Shown: positions 35,278 to 44,509 of the stretch, one piece after another | Position numbering within the stretch: position 1 is the first letter of the stretch | Layout of the letters: each line of letters begins with the position of its first letter | Origin: UBA4416 sp040389965 | Lineage (GTDB): Bacteria > Bacteroidota > Bacteroidia > B-17B0 > Aurantibacillaceae | Reading direction: 5' to 3' | DNA: 64,000 nucleotides | Assembly: GCA_040389965.1 (NCBI GenBank) | Contig: JAZJZF010000039.1 | Coordinates: 37,587 to 101,586, forward strand | Translations under genes and position numbers: made by a program | The notes under the pieces: generated by a model | What the model was told of the DNA's origin: nothing | The model's input: only the letters and a program-made list of their open reading frames with translations | Databases searched by the model: none

Positions 35278-36018
35278 ATGAACTTATTTTTTCATTTAGG
35301 CAGGTATTTTATTCTTATTAAACGGGTGTTTAGTAAGCCCGAAAAAATGTCGGTATATGGGAAACAGATCATACATGAGATCGATAATATAGGCATCAGT
35401 TCTTTACCCATTATTGCTATTATTTCCTTTTTTATGGGAGGTGTAATTACCATTCAGTCGGCCTTTGGCTTTACGAGTCCTTTGGTGCCACTGTATGCTG
35501 TAGGTTTTACTGTTCGCGAATCCATGTTGCTGGAGTTTTGTCCTACCATTGTGTGTTTGATCCTTGCCGGGAAAATGGGTTCCAATATTGCTTCCGAAAT
35601 AGGTTCCATGCGTATTACAGAGCAAATTGATGCGCTGGAAATTATGGGTATAAACTCGGCGGGCTACCTCATATTACCTAAAATACTGGCAGGCGTGGTT
35701 ATTTTACCATTTTTAATTGCCATTAGTATGTTCTTAGGGATTTTTGGAGGTTATGTGATGGGTATTGCCACACATGCCGTATCGTCTTACGAATATATTT
35801 ATGGGATTCAAGCATTTTTTGAGCCCTGGAAACTCTATTATTCCTTTACCAAGGTTATTACCTTTGCATTCCTCATCACTTCTATTTCCGCTTATTTTGG
35901 CTATTATACACATGGCGGTGCGTTGGAAGTTGGTAAAAGCAGTACTTCGGCGGTTGTGTACAGCAGCATTTTAATATTGATCTTTAATTTCCTGTTAACC
36001 CAATTATTCTTAACATGA
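35278..36018 (+). CDS. mlaE: MlaE-family ABC transporter permease
   Basis: The 246-residue protein has five to six membrane helices and the MlaE pattern IISFFMGGVITIQSAF, FCPTIVCLILAGKMGSNIASEIGSM and EQIDALEIMGINSAGYL. It forms the inner-membrane permease of an Mla-type phospholipid transporter between inner and outer membrane. The stop overlaps the ATPase start by 4 bp (ATGA), showing tight coupling. The MCE partner is encoded at 28986. Confidence 0.9.
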   Translation: MNLFFHLGRYFILIKRVFSKPEKMSVYGKQIIHEIDNIGISSLPIIAIISFFMGGVITIQSAFGFTSPLVPLYAVGFTVRESMLLEFCPTIVCLILAGKMGSNIASEIGSMRITEQIDALEIMGINSAGYLILPKILAGVVILPFLIAISMFLGIFGGYVMGIATHAVSSYEYIYGIQAFFEPWKLYYSFTKVITFAFLITSISAYFGYYTHGGALEVGKSSTSAVVYSSILILIFNFLLTQLFLT

Positions 36019-36776
36019 TCGAAATTAAAAACATATCCAAAAGTTTTGGCGACCGTTTAGTTGTAGATGATGTTTCCTTTCAGTTTGAACAGGGCAAAAC
36101 CAATTTAATTATCGGAGAAAGCGGGAGTGGCAAAACCACTATTATGAAGCTCATGGTGGGCTTACATGAAATTGATTCCGGAGAAGTATTATACGATGGA
36201 TTGAATTTTCCTACTTTAGGTGTTAAAGAAAAACAGGAAGTAAGAAAGAAAATAGGAATGCTGTTTCAGGGAGGTGCTTTATTTGATTCTCAAACATTAG
36301 AAGAAAATGTAAGGTTTCCGCTGGATATGTTTACTGAAATGTCGCACGCAGAAAAAATAGACCGCGTTAATTTCTGTTTGGAAAAAGTTCAGCTTGCCGG
36401 TAAAAATGATCTGTATCCCGGAGAGCTTTCCGGTGGGATGAAAAAACGTGCGGCGCTTGCAAGAGCCATTTCAAACAGTCCGCAGTATTTATTTTGCGAT
36501 GAACCTAACTCGGGTCTCGATCCTAAAACATCTATCGTTATTGATAATTTGATCCAAAGTCTTACCAAAGAATTTAATATTACTACCATCGTTATTACCC
36601 ACGATATGAATTCGGTTGTGGAAATAGGCGAGAAGGTATTATATATCTATAAAGGAAAGCCTTGGTGGTCGGGAAACGGCAAAGAAATTCTAAAAACCAC
36701 CAATCCCGAATTATTGGATTTTGTATTTGCTTCCGGATTCATGAAAGAAGTATTTAATGCCGTAAAAGGAAAATAA
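36015..36776 (+). CDS. mlaF: MlaF-family ABC transporter ATP-binding protein
   Basis: The 253-residue ATPase has Walker A GESGSGKTT (34-42), signature LSGGMKKRAALARA, Walker B YLFCDEPNSGLDP and the H-loop ITHDM. It powers phospholipid transport together with the MlaE permease encoded just upstream and an MlaD-type ring. Length and motifs are typical of MlaF. No mlaB, mlaC or mlaA gene is adjacent, as is common in this phylum. Confidence 0.9.
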   Translation: MIEIKNISKSFGDRLVVDDVSFQFEQGKTNLIIGESGSGKTTIMKLMVGLHEIDSGEVLYDGLNFPTLGVKEKQEVRKKIGMLFQGGALFDSQTLEENVRFPLDMFTEMSHAEKIDRVNFCLEKVQLAGKNDLYPGELSGGMKKRAALARAISNSPQYLFCDEPNSGLDPKTSIVIDNLIQSLTKEFNITTIVITHDMNSVVEIGEKVLYIYKGKPWWSGNGKEILKTTNPELLDFVFASGFMKEVFNAVKGK

Positions 36777-36880
36777 TTCAAACACATTAATTAAAAATTA
36801 CCCTTGGTAGGAATTGTTTCTGTCAAAATTTAAAACCATTATCCTTGAAAGAGAAAAAAAATACAGCCTCCGATTTCGAA

Positions 36881-38032
36881 ATGAAAGCCACAACCCTTCA
36901 CGGCCTGGAAGACACGCTGGCAAACGAATTAATGAAGTTAGGCGCAAGAGATATTGAGCCCTTTAAACGTGGCGTTTCTTTTACGGGCGATAAAGGATTT
37001 ATGTACAAGGCAAATTTATGTTTGCGTACAGCCTTAAAAATATTGGTTCCCATTTATTCGTTTACCGCAAGCGATGAGCATGAGTTTTATGCTAAAATGA
37101 AAGAATATGACTGGGAACAGTTTTTAAATCCGGATGATACCATTGCTATTAATGCGACATTAAATTCAGAGATCTTTACGCACACCTTGTACGTATCGCA
37201 AAAATCGAAAGACGCTATTTGCGATCGTTTTGTGGAGAAATTTGAAGTAAGACCAAACGTTGATCTGGACCAACCAACACTCAGAATTTACGTTCACATT
37301 TTTAAAGATTTTGTAAACGTTAGTTTGGATAGCAGTGGCGATTCGTTGTTTAAAAGAGGTTACAGGGTAGATATTGATACTGCTCCTATGAAAGAAGTAC
37401 TAGCTGCAGGTATGGTATTATTATCGGGCTGGCAACCGCATTTACCTTTAATTGACGGGATGTGCGGCAGTGGAACTCTGGGAATTGAAGCGGCTTTGTT
37501 TGCCAATAATATTCCGGCGGGATGTTTCAGAGAAAGCTTTGGTTTTATGAAATGGCACGACTACGAACCGGAATTGTGGGATACGATCTATACGTCATCC
37601 ATTAACCGTATTAAAGAAGATATGCCCTCTATTTATTCGAGCGATATAGATAGTGTGCCCGTAGAAATGGCAAAACGAAATGCTGCTGTGGCTAAAGTGG
37701 ATGATGTGATCCAGTATGAGCAAATTTCTTTTTTTGATCTAATGCCTACGAAACCAAAGGGGACCATTTTATTAAATCCGCCTTACGACGAACGTATAAA
37801 AATGGAAGATACCAATGCGTTTTACAAGCAGATAGGGGATAAACTCAAGAAAGATTTTGGAGGTTGGACGGCCTGCATCATTACTTCTAACATGGAAGCG
37901 GCTAAACATATTGGTTTGCATCCCAGCAAAAAAATGACCTTGTTCAATGGTGCTTTGGAATGTAAATTGTTAAAATTTGAGATGTACAGCGGCTCTAAAA
38001 AAGCCTCTAAACAAGGGCGAGAAGAGGTGTAA
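36881..38032 (+). CDS. THUMP-domain RNA methyltransferase (RlmL N-terminal type)
   Basis: I chose ATG at 36881, giving MKATTLHGLEDTLANEL, the normal family start; a TTG at 36845 would add 12 residues. The 383-residue product has an N-terminal ferredoxin-like/THUMP region and a Rossmann methyltransferase domain. The latter shows GMCGSGTLGIEAALFA (SAM binding) and the catalytic LLNPPYDERI motif for N2-guanine methylation. COG0116 proteins of this size modify 23S rRNA guanine (G2445-type). It faces rdgB convergently, 9 bp apart. Confidence 0.88.
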   Translation: MKATTLHGLEDTLANELMKLGARDIEPFKRGVSFTGDKGFMYKANLCLRTALKILVPIYSFTASDEHEFYAKMKEYDWEQFLNPDDTIAINATLNSEIFTHTLYVSQKSKDAICDRFVEKFEVRPNVDLDQPTLRIYVHIFKDFVNVSLDSSGDSLFKRGYRVDIDTAPMKEVLAAGMVLLSGWQPHLPLIDGMCGSGTLGIEAALFANNIPAGCFRESFGFMKWHDYEPELWDTIYTSSINRIKEDMPSIYSSDIDSVPVEMAKRNAAVAKVDDVIQYEQISFFDLMPTKPKGTILLNPPYDERIKMEDTNAFYKQIGDKLKKDFGGWTACIITSNMEAAKHIGLHPSKKMTLFNGALECKLLKFEMYSGSKKASKQGREEV

Positions 38033-38041
38033 AGATTGGGG

Positions 38042-38623
38042 TTACTTAACCGTACTCAAAAAATCCAGCAATTTTTTCAAAGCGATCTTCCGGTGCGACA
38101 TGTGGTTCTTTTCTTCGAAACTCATTTCGGCAAATGTTTTTGTATAGCCATCCGGCATAAAAACAGGATCATATCCGAAACCGTTAGTGCCTTGTTTAGC
38201 GTGGGTTATAGTACCATTAACAGTACCTTCAAAAATATATTCTTTGTTATCGAGTACTAAAGCCATTACTGTTTTAAAATAGGCTTTCCGGGTTTCATTA
38301 CCCTTTAATTCGCCTAATAATTTTTCAATATTATCATGATCGTTTTTTTGTTCGCCGGCATAACGTGCTGAATAAACGCCGGGAGCGCCGTTCAGTGCAT
38401 CTACCAATAAACCACTATCGTCGGCAAAGCAATTTGTGTTAAAATTTAAGGCAATTGTTTGCGCTTTCAATAAGGCGTTTCCCTCAATGGTTTCGGCAGT
38501 TTCCTCAATTTCGTGGGTGTAGTTTACATCATACAGACTTAACAAATTAATAGTCTGTGGCATTAGGCTATTTACCTCTTTTATCTTATTTTTGTTATGC
38601 GTCGCAAATAGTATATCCCTCAT
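38042..38623 (-). CDS. rdgB: RdgB/HAM1 non-canonical purine NTP pyrophosphatase
   Basis: The 193-residue enzyme has FATHNKNKIKEV, FADDSGLLVDALNGAPGVYS, GFGYDPVFMP and the C-terminal SHR motif. It hydrolyses dITP, dXTP and ITP to monophosphates to clean the nucleotide pool. The length is typical. Its start codon is only 17 bp from the divergent wzm start, so each promoter must lie inside the other gene; a TATTTTTG box for wzm is seen at 38587-38594 inside rdgB. Confidence 0.93.
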   Translation of the reverse strand: MRDILFATHNKNKIKEVNSLMPQTINLLSLYDVNYTHEIEETAETIEGNALLKAQTIALNFNTNCFADDSGLLVDALNGAPGVYSARYAGEQKNDHDNIEKLLGELKGNETRKAYFKTVMALVLDNKEYIFEGTVNGTITHAKQGTNGFGYDPVFMPDGYTKTFAEMSFEEKNHMSHRKIALKKLLDFLSTVK

Positions 38624-38640
38624 GGCGTAAAGGTAACAAT

Positions 38641-39459
38641 ATGGAGTTTGAAATAAAACCGCAGAGTAAATTTAGTTTAGGTTTAAAAGAATTATGGGAG
38701 TACCGTGAACTATTTTATTTCTTTACCTGGCGCGATGTGAAAGTAAAATACAAGCAAACGGTTTTAGGGTTTTTATGGGCCATATTCCAACCCATTATTA
38801 TGACCATGTTGTTTACCCTGGGCTTCGGAAAATTAATCAGTACTAATTCGCAACTCTCAGTTCCATACCCCATTTTTGTTTTGAGTGGATTTTTATTGTG
38901 GAACATTTTTTCCAGCGGACTCTCTAATGCCGGCAATAGCATGGTAAATAACGCAAATATCATTAAGAAAATTTACTTTCCCCGTTTAATTGTTCCTATC
39001 TCATCTATCCTGGTTTCTTTAATTGACTTTTTGATGGCCTTTATTGTTTTTATTCCTGTATTATTTTATTACGGTTGTTCATTTAATGCCTCAGCATTCT
39101 TTTTAATCCCCTTAAGTATTTTGCTGGCAGTAATGGCAACATTTGGATTGGGAACTTTTTTGGCGGCTTTAAATATTAAATACCGCGATTTTAGATATAT
39201 CCTGCCATTTTTTATCCAGGCATTGCTGTTTGCTACGCCGGTTATTTATCCTATTAAAATTTCTGATAATAAATGGTTTCAGTGGATATTGCAATTAAAT
39301 CCTATGAATGCACCCATTGAATTATTCAGGGGTTCAATTTCTGAGTCGGGGTTGAACTATTCCTCGATCCTTACAAGCATTTGTGTATCCTTAATATTAT
39401 TTGTTATTGGTGTAGTCTATTTTAGAAGAACAGAAGGCTATTTTGCCGATTTAGCGTAG
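38641..39459 (+). CDS. wzm: ABC-2 type polysaccharide exporter permease (Wzm-like)
   Basis: The start at 38641 gives MEFEIKPQSKFSLGLKELWEY, the normal Wzm opening; an upstream Met at 38557 would run through rdgB. The 272-residue permease has six membrane helices and the motifs FFTWRDVKVKYKQTVLGFLW and LNPMNAPIELFRG. With Wzt it exports a finished O-antigen or capsule-like glycan on its lipid carrier across the inner membrane. It opens the glycan locus, and the ATPase gene starts 4 bp after its stop. Confidence 0.9.
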   Translation: MEFEIKPQSKFSLGLKELWEYRELFYFFTWRDVKVKYKQTVLGFLWAIFQPIIMTMLFTLGFGKLISTNSQLSVPYPIFVLSGFLLWNIFSSGLSNAGNSMVNNANIIKKIYFPRLIVPISSILVSLIDFLMAFIVFIPVLFYYGCSFNASAFFLIPLSILLAVMATFGLGTFLAALNIKYRDFRYILPFFIQALLFATPVIYPIKISDNKWFQWILQLNPMNAPIELFRGSISESGLNYSSILTSICVSLILFVIGVVYFRRTEGYFADLA

Positions 39460-39463
39460 AGAT

Positions 39464-40711
39464 TTGAAACCAATATTAGAAATACAAAAAATAAGTAAAA
39501 AGTTCAGGATTAATCATGAGCAACAACCTTATTTAAGCTTGAGGGATTCCGTTTCCAATATTTTTAAAAGTAAAAACACCAAGGAAGATTTCTGGGCTTT
39601 AAAAGACGTAAGTTTTGACTTAATGCCCGGCGATACATTAGGTATTATAGGAAAGAACGGTGCGGGAAAATCGACACTCCTGAAAATATTATCAAAAATC
39701 ACACCTCCTACATCGGGTAAAATTATTGGCAGAGGCCGTATCGCCAGCTTATTGGAAGTAGGAACAGGTTTTCATCCTGAACTGAGCGGAAGGGAAAATA
39801 TTTTCATGAATGGTTCCATTTTAGGAATGCGTAAAACGGAGATACTTAAAAATTTTGATGCTATTATTGATTTTGCAGGAGTTGAGAAATTTATTGATAC
39901 ACCACTGAAGCACTATAGCAGTGGTATGCAATTACGCCTGGCTTTTGCAGTAGCCGCATTTTTAGAAAATGAAATTCTGATTATTGATGAGGTATTAGCA
40001 GTTGGTGATGCTGAGTTTCAGAAAAAATGCATGGGTAAAATGGATGATGTGAGTAAAAGCGGAAGAACCATCATTTTAGTTTCTCATAGCATGAATGCGA
40101 TCCAGTCTTTATCCAGTAAAGGACTTTATTTAAAAGACGGAACAACAACAGGATTAACATCTGTTCAAACTGCTGTCCAAAATTATTTTTTTGGCAATGA
40201 ACTGGAAAATAGCGCTTATCAACAGTTTAATCCCGATACCGTTAATAAAGAAGCGGTATTATTGGAAGGGAAAATTTTGAATTCTAAATTTGAGATCTCC
40301 AGTGTGATAGAAACCAGCGAGGACTTTTACATTGAAATAAACTGGAGAAATATTACCGGGAAAAATGTAACGGTTAGTTTTGAGCTGGCCAAACACAATG
40401 GCATACAGGTAATGTGGGTTGCTAATGTAAATCATGACCTTACCGGCGAAAAATCGAAAGAGGTAGGTAATTATAAAACCACTGCTAAAATACCGGCAAA
40501 TTTAATAAATGCCGGAGAGTATTATTTTAGAATAGTGCTCTATAATGGTATAAATCAGGAATTATATGATTTAAAATATAATATTTTAAATATTAGTATT
40601 AAAGATTCGATGGATAGTAGAAGCATTGCCAGAGGCAATTTTACTGCGACTTTCGAAAATTATGTTCTTTTGCCTGCCCTGGAATGGACAAATAGTAAAC
40701 TTGACTTTTAA
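39464..40711 (+). CDS. wzt: Polysaccharide ABC transporter ATPase with C-terminal glycan-binding domain (Wzt-like)
   Basis: The TTG start gives MKPILEIQKISKKF. The 415-residue protein has an ATPase domain (Walker A GIIGKNGAGKST near 61-71, signature HYSSGMQLRLAFAVA, Walker B ILIIDEVLAVGD). A C-terminal beta-rich domain (about residues 255-405) is of the Wzt type. In characterised systems that domain recognises a modified chain end, such as a methyl cap, and couples it to export. Two FkbM methyltransferases in the locus could make such a cap. It is translationally close to wzm and to the GT61 gene (1 bp). Confidence 0.9.
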   Translation: MKPILEIQKISKKFRINHEQQPYLSLRDSVSNIFKSKNTKEDFWALKDVSFDLMPGDTLGIIGKNGAGKSTLLKILSKITPPTSGKIIGRGRIASLLEVGTGFHPELSGRENIFMNGSILGMRKTEILKNFDAIIDFAGVEKFIDTPLKHYSSGMQLRLAFAVAAFLENEILIIDEVLAVGDAEFQKKCMGKMDDVSKSGRTIILVSHSMNAIQSLSSKGLYLKDGTTTGLTSVQTAVQNYFFGNELENSAYQQFNPDTVNKEAVLLEGKILNSKFEISSVIETSEDFYIEINWRNITGKNVTVSFELAKHNGIQVMWVANVNHDLTGEKSKEVGNYKTTAKIPANLINAGEYYFRIVLYNGINQELYDLKYNILNISIKDSMDSRSIARGNFTATFENYVLLPALEWTNSKLDF

Positions 40712-40712
40712 G

Positions 40713-41744
40713 ATGTTTATTTATAAAAAGGAAAGTATATTTTCACCCTTAGAAGTAAATAATGCACTGCCTGCAAATATTACAGATGCTGATTTGTATC
40801 TTTTTAAAGATGATGTAGTCAAATCATTTCCGGAAGTATCCTTAAATTTCGTTAAAAACATTAGTGTTACGCCTCATGGCATCTTGTTTAATAAATTTAA
40901 GATATTAGATCAGTTTTTAATTTGGCAGGAGCATAAAAACGAGTTTAACTTTTTCTATTTACTCAGAAACTATTTTAACAGGAAAAAACTTGAAACGAAA
41001 TCAACGGATAAGTTTCTGATATGCTTTGATTATTGGTCGTTGGGTTACTTTCACTGGATGTGTGATTTTTTGCCACGCTTAATAGCAGCTGAAAAGTATT
41101 TAAACGATTATACTCTGGTGTTACCTAACAATCATGCTCATTCATTTGTAGAAGACAGTCTGAAGGTATTTGGAGTGAAAAACGTTTTAAGGTTTTCAGA
41201 TAAAGAATATGTTACATGTTCCGATGCCCTCATCCCGGATTATGTAAGCAATTCGGGGGATAATAATCCTTTTGTGATGACGAAACTAAGGCAAAAGTTT
41301 ATTGATTTTTATACACCCCGGGTTGATCATATAAATTATGCTAAACATATTTATGTAAGCAGGGCGCGGGCAAAAGGAAGATACATCGAGAATGAAACAG
41401 AAGTTATAAAGATGTTAGAATCACTGGGATATAAGACCATTTATTTTGAAGAATACTCTTTAAAAGAACAAATATCCATAGCATTTAATTGTAAAAACCT
41501 TATAGGGTTGCATGGTGCAAATTTAACAAACCTCATTTTCATGAATCCCAATGCTAATATCCTTGAATTAAGAAAAGAAAACGATCGGCGAAATAATTAT
41601 TATTTCTCATTAGCCTCTTCCTTTCATTTAAATTACTTTTATTTACAATGCAGGGCTACTGAGACTTCTAATTCTCAGACGTTTAATTTGAATGTGGATA
41701 TAACATCATTAAAAAAAATCGCAGAAAGAATGCTGAATGATTAA
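40713..41744 (+). CDS. Glycosyltransferase family 61 protein
   Basis: The start at 40713, one base after the wzt stop, gives MFIYKKESIFSPLEV; an earlier Met at 40626 lies inside wzt. The 343-residue product has the GT61/DUF563 pattern LGYFHWMCDFLPRL, IYVSRARAKGRYIENE, and LIGLHGANLTNLIFMNPN. GT61 enzymes transfer pentoses or HexNAc in eukaryotes; bacterial members are mostly uncharacterised. It acts in the cytoplasm on the growing glycan before export. Confidence 0.82.
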   Translation: MFIYKKESIFSPLEVNNALPANITDADLYLFKDDVVKSFPEVSLNFVKNISVTPHGILFNKFKILDQFLIWQEHKNEFNFFYLLRNYFNRKKLETKSTDKFLICFDYWSLGYFHWMCDFLPRLIAAEKYLNDYTLVLPNNHAHSFVEDSLKVFGVKNVLRFSDKEYVTCSDALIPDYVSNSGDNNPFVMTKLRQKFIDFYTPRVDHINYAKHIYVSRARAKGRYIENETEVIKMLESLGYKTIYFEEYSLKEQISIAFNCKNLIGLHGANLTNLIFMNPNANILELRKENDRRNNYYFSLASSFHLNYFYLQCRATETSNSQTFNLNVDITSLKKIAERMLND

Positions 41745-41818
41745 AGCAGCAATGATACCTTTAATCAATATTAGAAAGTAAATTATTAAATGATCTTTAT
41801 CCTAATTAAAAAGCATTC

Positions 41819-42580
41819 ATGAAACAACTTATAAAGAAAGCGACGATAGCATTACATATTTATCCTATCGTCCAGAATTGGCGAAATAAAAAAATCAGGA
41901 AGAGAACCTTTGAGAAAGCCGGAAAAGAAATTGCTTTTAATGCTCAATTTATTAAAAAAGATAAATTGTGTTTTGATATAGGTGCAAATATGGGATATAA
42001 GTCAGATATCTTTTTGTCTCTTGGTGCTAAAGTTATTGCTGTAGAACCCCAACCTCAATGCGTAAAACAGCTTAAAAAACATTTTAGAAATAATAAAAAT
42101 ATAACGGTTCTGGATATTGGATTAGCTGAAAAAAAAGGAGAGCTCGAATTATTTATATGCGATGAAGCATCTACTATCACTACAATGTCGGATAAATGGA
42201 AGGATGAAGGACGATTTTCGGAAGACTTTAATTGGAACACAAAAATAGTGGTTAAGGTAGATACTTTAGATAACCTGATTCAGAAATACGGCACTCCTCA
42301 TTTTTGTAAAATTGATGTGGAAGGTTTTGAAGAATCAGTTTTAAAAGGCTTGAGTTCACCGATACCATTTATATCTTTTGAATTTACGAAAGAGTTTTTT
42401 GGCGATGTTAATGTCATTTTAAACCATTTAATGACTATAGGAAATATTAAAGTTAACTTTTCGCTATACGATAATTACGCACTTCATTTTCGTGAATATG
42501 TCAATCCTGATACATTATATAAAACGATCACATCAATGGATGGAAAATTAAACGGAGATATTTATGTAAATTTTATATAA
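41819..42580 (+). CDS. FkbM family methyltransferase 1
   Basis: The 253-residue SAM-dependent methyltransferase has LCFDIGANMGYKSDIFLSLGAKVIAVEP (SAM-binding loop, quoted by its core DIGANMGYK) and FCKIDVEGFEESVLKGL. FkbM-type enzymes methylate hydroxyl groups of sugars or polyketides. In this locus it could methylate a glycan residue or cap the chain. It is 74 bp after the GT61 gene, with a second FkbM gene at 50395. Confidence 0.85.
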   Translation: MKQLIKKATIALHIYPIVQNWRNKKIRKRTFEKAGKEIAFNAQFIKKDKLCFDIGANMGYKSDIFLSLGAKVIAVEPQPQCVKQLKKHFRNNKNITVLDIGLAEKKGELELFICDEASTITTMSDKWKDEGRFSEDFNWNTKIVVKVDTLDNLIQKYGTPHFCKIDVEGFEESVLKGLSSPIPFISFEFTKEFFGDVNVILNHLMTIGNIKVNFSLYDNYALHFREYVNPDTLYKTITSMDGKLNGDIYVNFI

Positions 42581-42588
42581 AACAAAAA

Positions 42589-43398
42589 TTGAATTTAGAT
42601 AATAAAAATATATGTGTTCTTGTGATGTCGTGTGATAAATATGACGACTTATGGGATCCGTTTTTTTATTTTTTCGAAAAACACTGGAGCGATTGCCCTT
42701 ACCCTGTTTATTTAGCTACTAACACTAAGGTTTATAGCAGGAAGCAGAGTACTACTATAAATTCAAATTATTTTGGAACCTGGTCGGAAGAAACAAAAAT
42801 TGTTTTAGAGAAATTGCCGTATGAGTATATCATTTATCTGCAGGATGATTATTTTATTCTGCAAAAGGTGGATAACTTAATTTTGAGTAACTTGATTTCT
42901 AAAGTTAAAGATTATAACGCAGATTATTTGAGATTATTTCCATCACCCGGCCCTGACTCTGATTTTAAAGGAGATCCCGACATCGGTTTGATTAGCGTAA
43001 ATGCCGGTTACAGAACTTCACTCCAGGCCGCAATATGGAAAAGAGAAGTTTTGGTATCGGTGTTAAATGCTGCCGAAAGCCCATGGGAGTTTGAAACTAA
43101 TTCGCCCGAAAGAACAAAAAGTTTTTTATTTTTAAGTGTGAAGCAACAAGTTAAAGGACATATTAAGACACATACATATCCTATAACGTATTATTATTTA
43201 ACAGCTGTACTAAGAGGGAAGTGGCGCTGGGAAATAAAAGAAATATGTAAAAAAGAAGGAATTGCGTTGGATTTTAATTATAGAAAAGCAGAAACCTATA
43301 AAGAATTTTTATACCAGCGGTTTTACGATCAATGCCCGGTTTTTATTAAAAGAGCGATGGATTTTTTAAAGAATAAACTTAAAATTAAATCTGCATAA
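42589..43398 (+). CDS. Putative glycosyltransferase
   Basis: The 269-residue protein begins at a TTG with ICVLVMSCDKYDDLWDPFF. It has a GT-A-like pattern, with an aspartate-rich stretch YIIYLQDDYFIL where a DxD metal site would be, followed by DYLRLFPSPGPDSDF. A late KGHIKTHTYPITYYYL segment follows. I do not recognise a CAZy family with certainty. The tight spacing between the FkbM gene (8 bp) and the aminotransferase (1 bp) supports a role in the glycan pathway. Confidence 0.65.
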   Translation: MNLDNKNICVLVMSCDKYDDLWDPFFYFFEKHWSDCPYPVYLATNTKVYSRKQSTTINSNYFGTWSEETKIVLEKLPYEYIIYLQDDYFILQKVDNLILSNLISKVKDYNADYLRLFPSPGPDSDFKGDPDIGLISVNAGYRTSLQAAIWKREVLVSVLNAAESPWEFETNSPERTKSFLFLSVKQQVKGHIKTHTYPITYYYLTAVLRGKWRWEIKEICKKEGIALDFNYRKAETYKEFLYQRFYDQCPVFIKRAMDFLKNKLKIKSA

Positions 43399-43399
43399 G

Positions 43400-44509
43400 A
43401 TGGATGATCATTTAAATATATATAATACATATATAGCCAAAGAATCTTTGCAAAGTGTAAAGAATGTACTGGATTCAACATTTATCAGTGAAGGCAAATT
43501 AGTGAAAGAATTTGAAAGGCAGTTATCAGAATACCTGACTATTAATAATCCGGTAGCTTTAAATTCGGGAACAACGGCATTACATTTGGCCCTGGATTTG
43601 GCCGGTATAAAGGAAGGAGATGAGGTTATTTTACCGGCTCAAACATTTGTAGCTACAGGTCTCGTTATTCTTCAACAAAAAGCCAAACCCGTTTTTGCGG
43701 ATATTAATTATGAAGATGGTAATATTTCTATAGAATCTATAAAAAAGAAGATTACGGCAAAAACGAAAGCGATAATGTGTGTGCATTGGGGAGGATACCC
43801 ATGTGATATGGATGAAATTCAGGCACTGGCATTAGAACATAATTTAGTAGTTATAGAAGATGCGGCACACGCTTTGGGAGCCACATATAAAAATAAAGTG
43901 ATAGGGAGCATCAGCGATTATACCTGCTTTTCTTTTCAGGCAATAAAGCATATAACAACAGGCGATGGCGGTGCAATTTCAGTAAAGAATGGTGATAAAT
44001 ACACAGAAGCGCTTACTAAACGCTGGTTTGGGATAAACAGGGATACGTCATTCCCAACGGATTTAGGCGAAAGAAGTTACAATATTGAGACTCTGGGATA
44101 CAAATACCATTTAAATGATTATGCGGCGGCATTAGGACTGGCAAATCTTATTGGCTTTAAGGAAAGACTGGCTGACAGAAAAAAAATAGTTGAAATTTAT
44201 AACCATGAACTGAAAAGTATATCCGGGATTCATCTTTTTAATCATAACAACGATAGAGAAAGTGCTAATTGGCTATATGGTTTTCACGTTCAAAACAGAT
44301 TAGATTTTATCAAAAAATTGAAATCCAAGAATATTGCAGCGTCGGTAATACACCAGCGAATAGACAGGAATAGCGTATTTGGAGGAATTAACGGCGAACT
44401 GACTAATCAGGAAGAATTTGATAAAACCCAGATTCATATTCCAATTCACGATGCAATAAGGCCGGAGGATGCATTACGTATAACTGAAGTAATTAAATCG
44501 GGATGGTAG
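43400..44509 (+). CDS. DegT/DnrJ/EryC1/StrS family sugar aminotransferase
   Basis: The 369-residue PLP enzyme has ALNSGTTALHLALDLAGI, DEVILPAQTFVAT, VIEDAAHALGATY (Asp154) and the PLP Lys183 in FSFQAIKHITTGDGG. Such enzymes convert keto-sugar nucleotides, such as dTDP-4-keto-6-deoxyglucose, to amino sugars for surface glycans. The hexapeptide acetyltransferase at 46674 could then N-acetylate the product. The sugar isomer formed cannot be read from sequence. It overlaps the next gene by 7 bp. Confidence 0.88.
   Translation: MDDHLNIYNTYIAKESLQSVKNVLDSTFISEGKLVKEFERQLSEYLTINNPVALNSGTTALHLALDLAGIKEGDEVILPAQTFVATGLVILQQKAKPVFADINYEDGNISIESIKKKITAKTKAIMCVHWGGYPCDMDEIQALALEHNLVVIEDAAHALGATYKNKVIGSISDYTCFSFQAIKHITTGDGGAISVKNGDKYTEALTKRWFGINRDTSFPTDLGERSYNIETLGYKYHLNDYAAALGLANLIGFKERLADRKKIVEIYNHELKSISGIHLFNHNNDRESANWLYGFHVQNRLDFIKKLKSKNIAASVIHQRIDRNSVFGGINGELTNQEEFDKTQIHIPIHDAIRPEDALRITEVIKSGW

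Noticed and set aside
38557..38640. Extended N-terminus of the wzm gene
   Set aside because: It would run through the divergent rdgB gene, and the Met at 38641 gives the normal family start.
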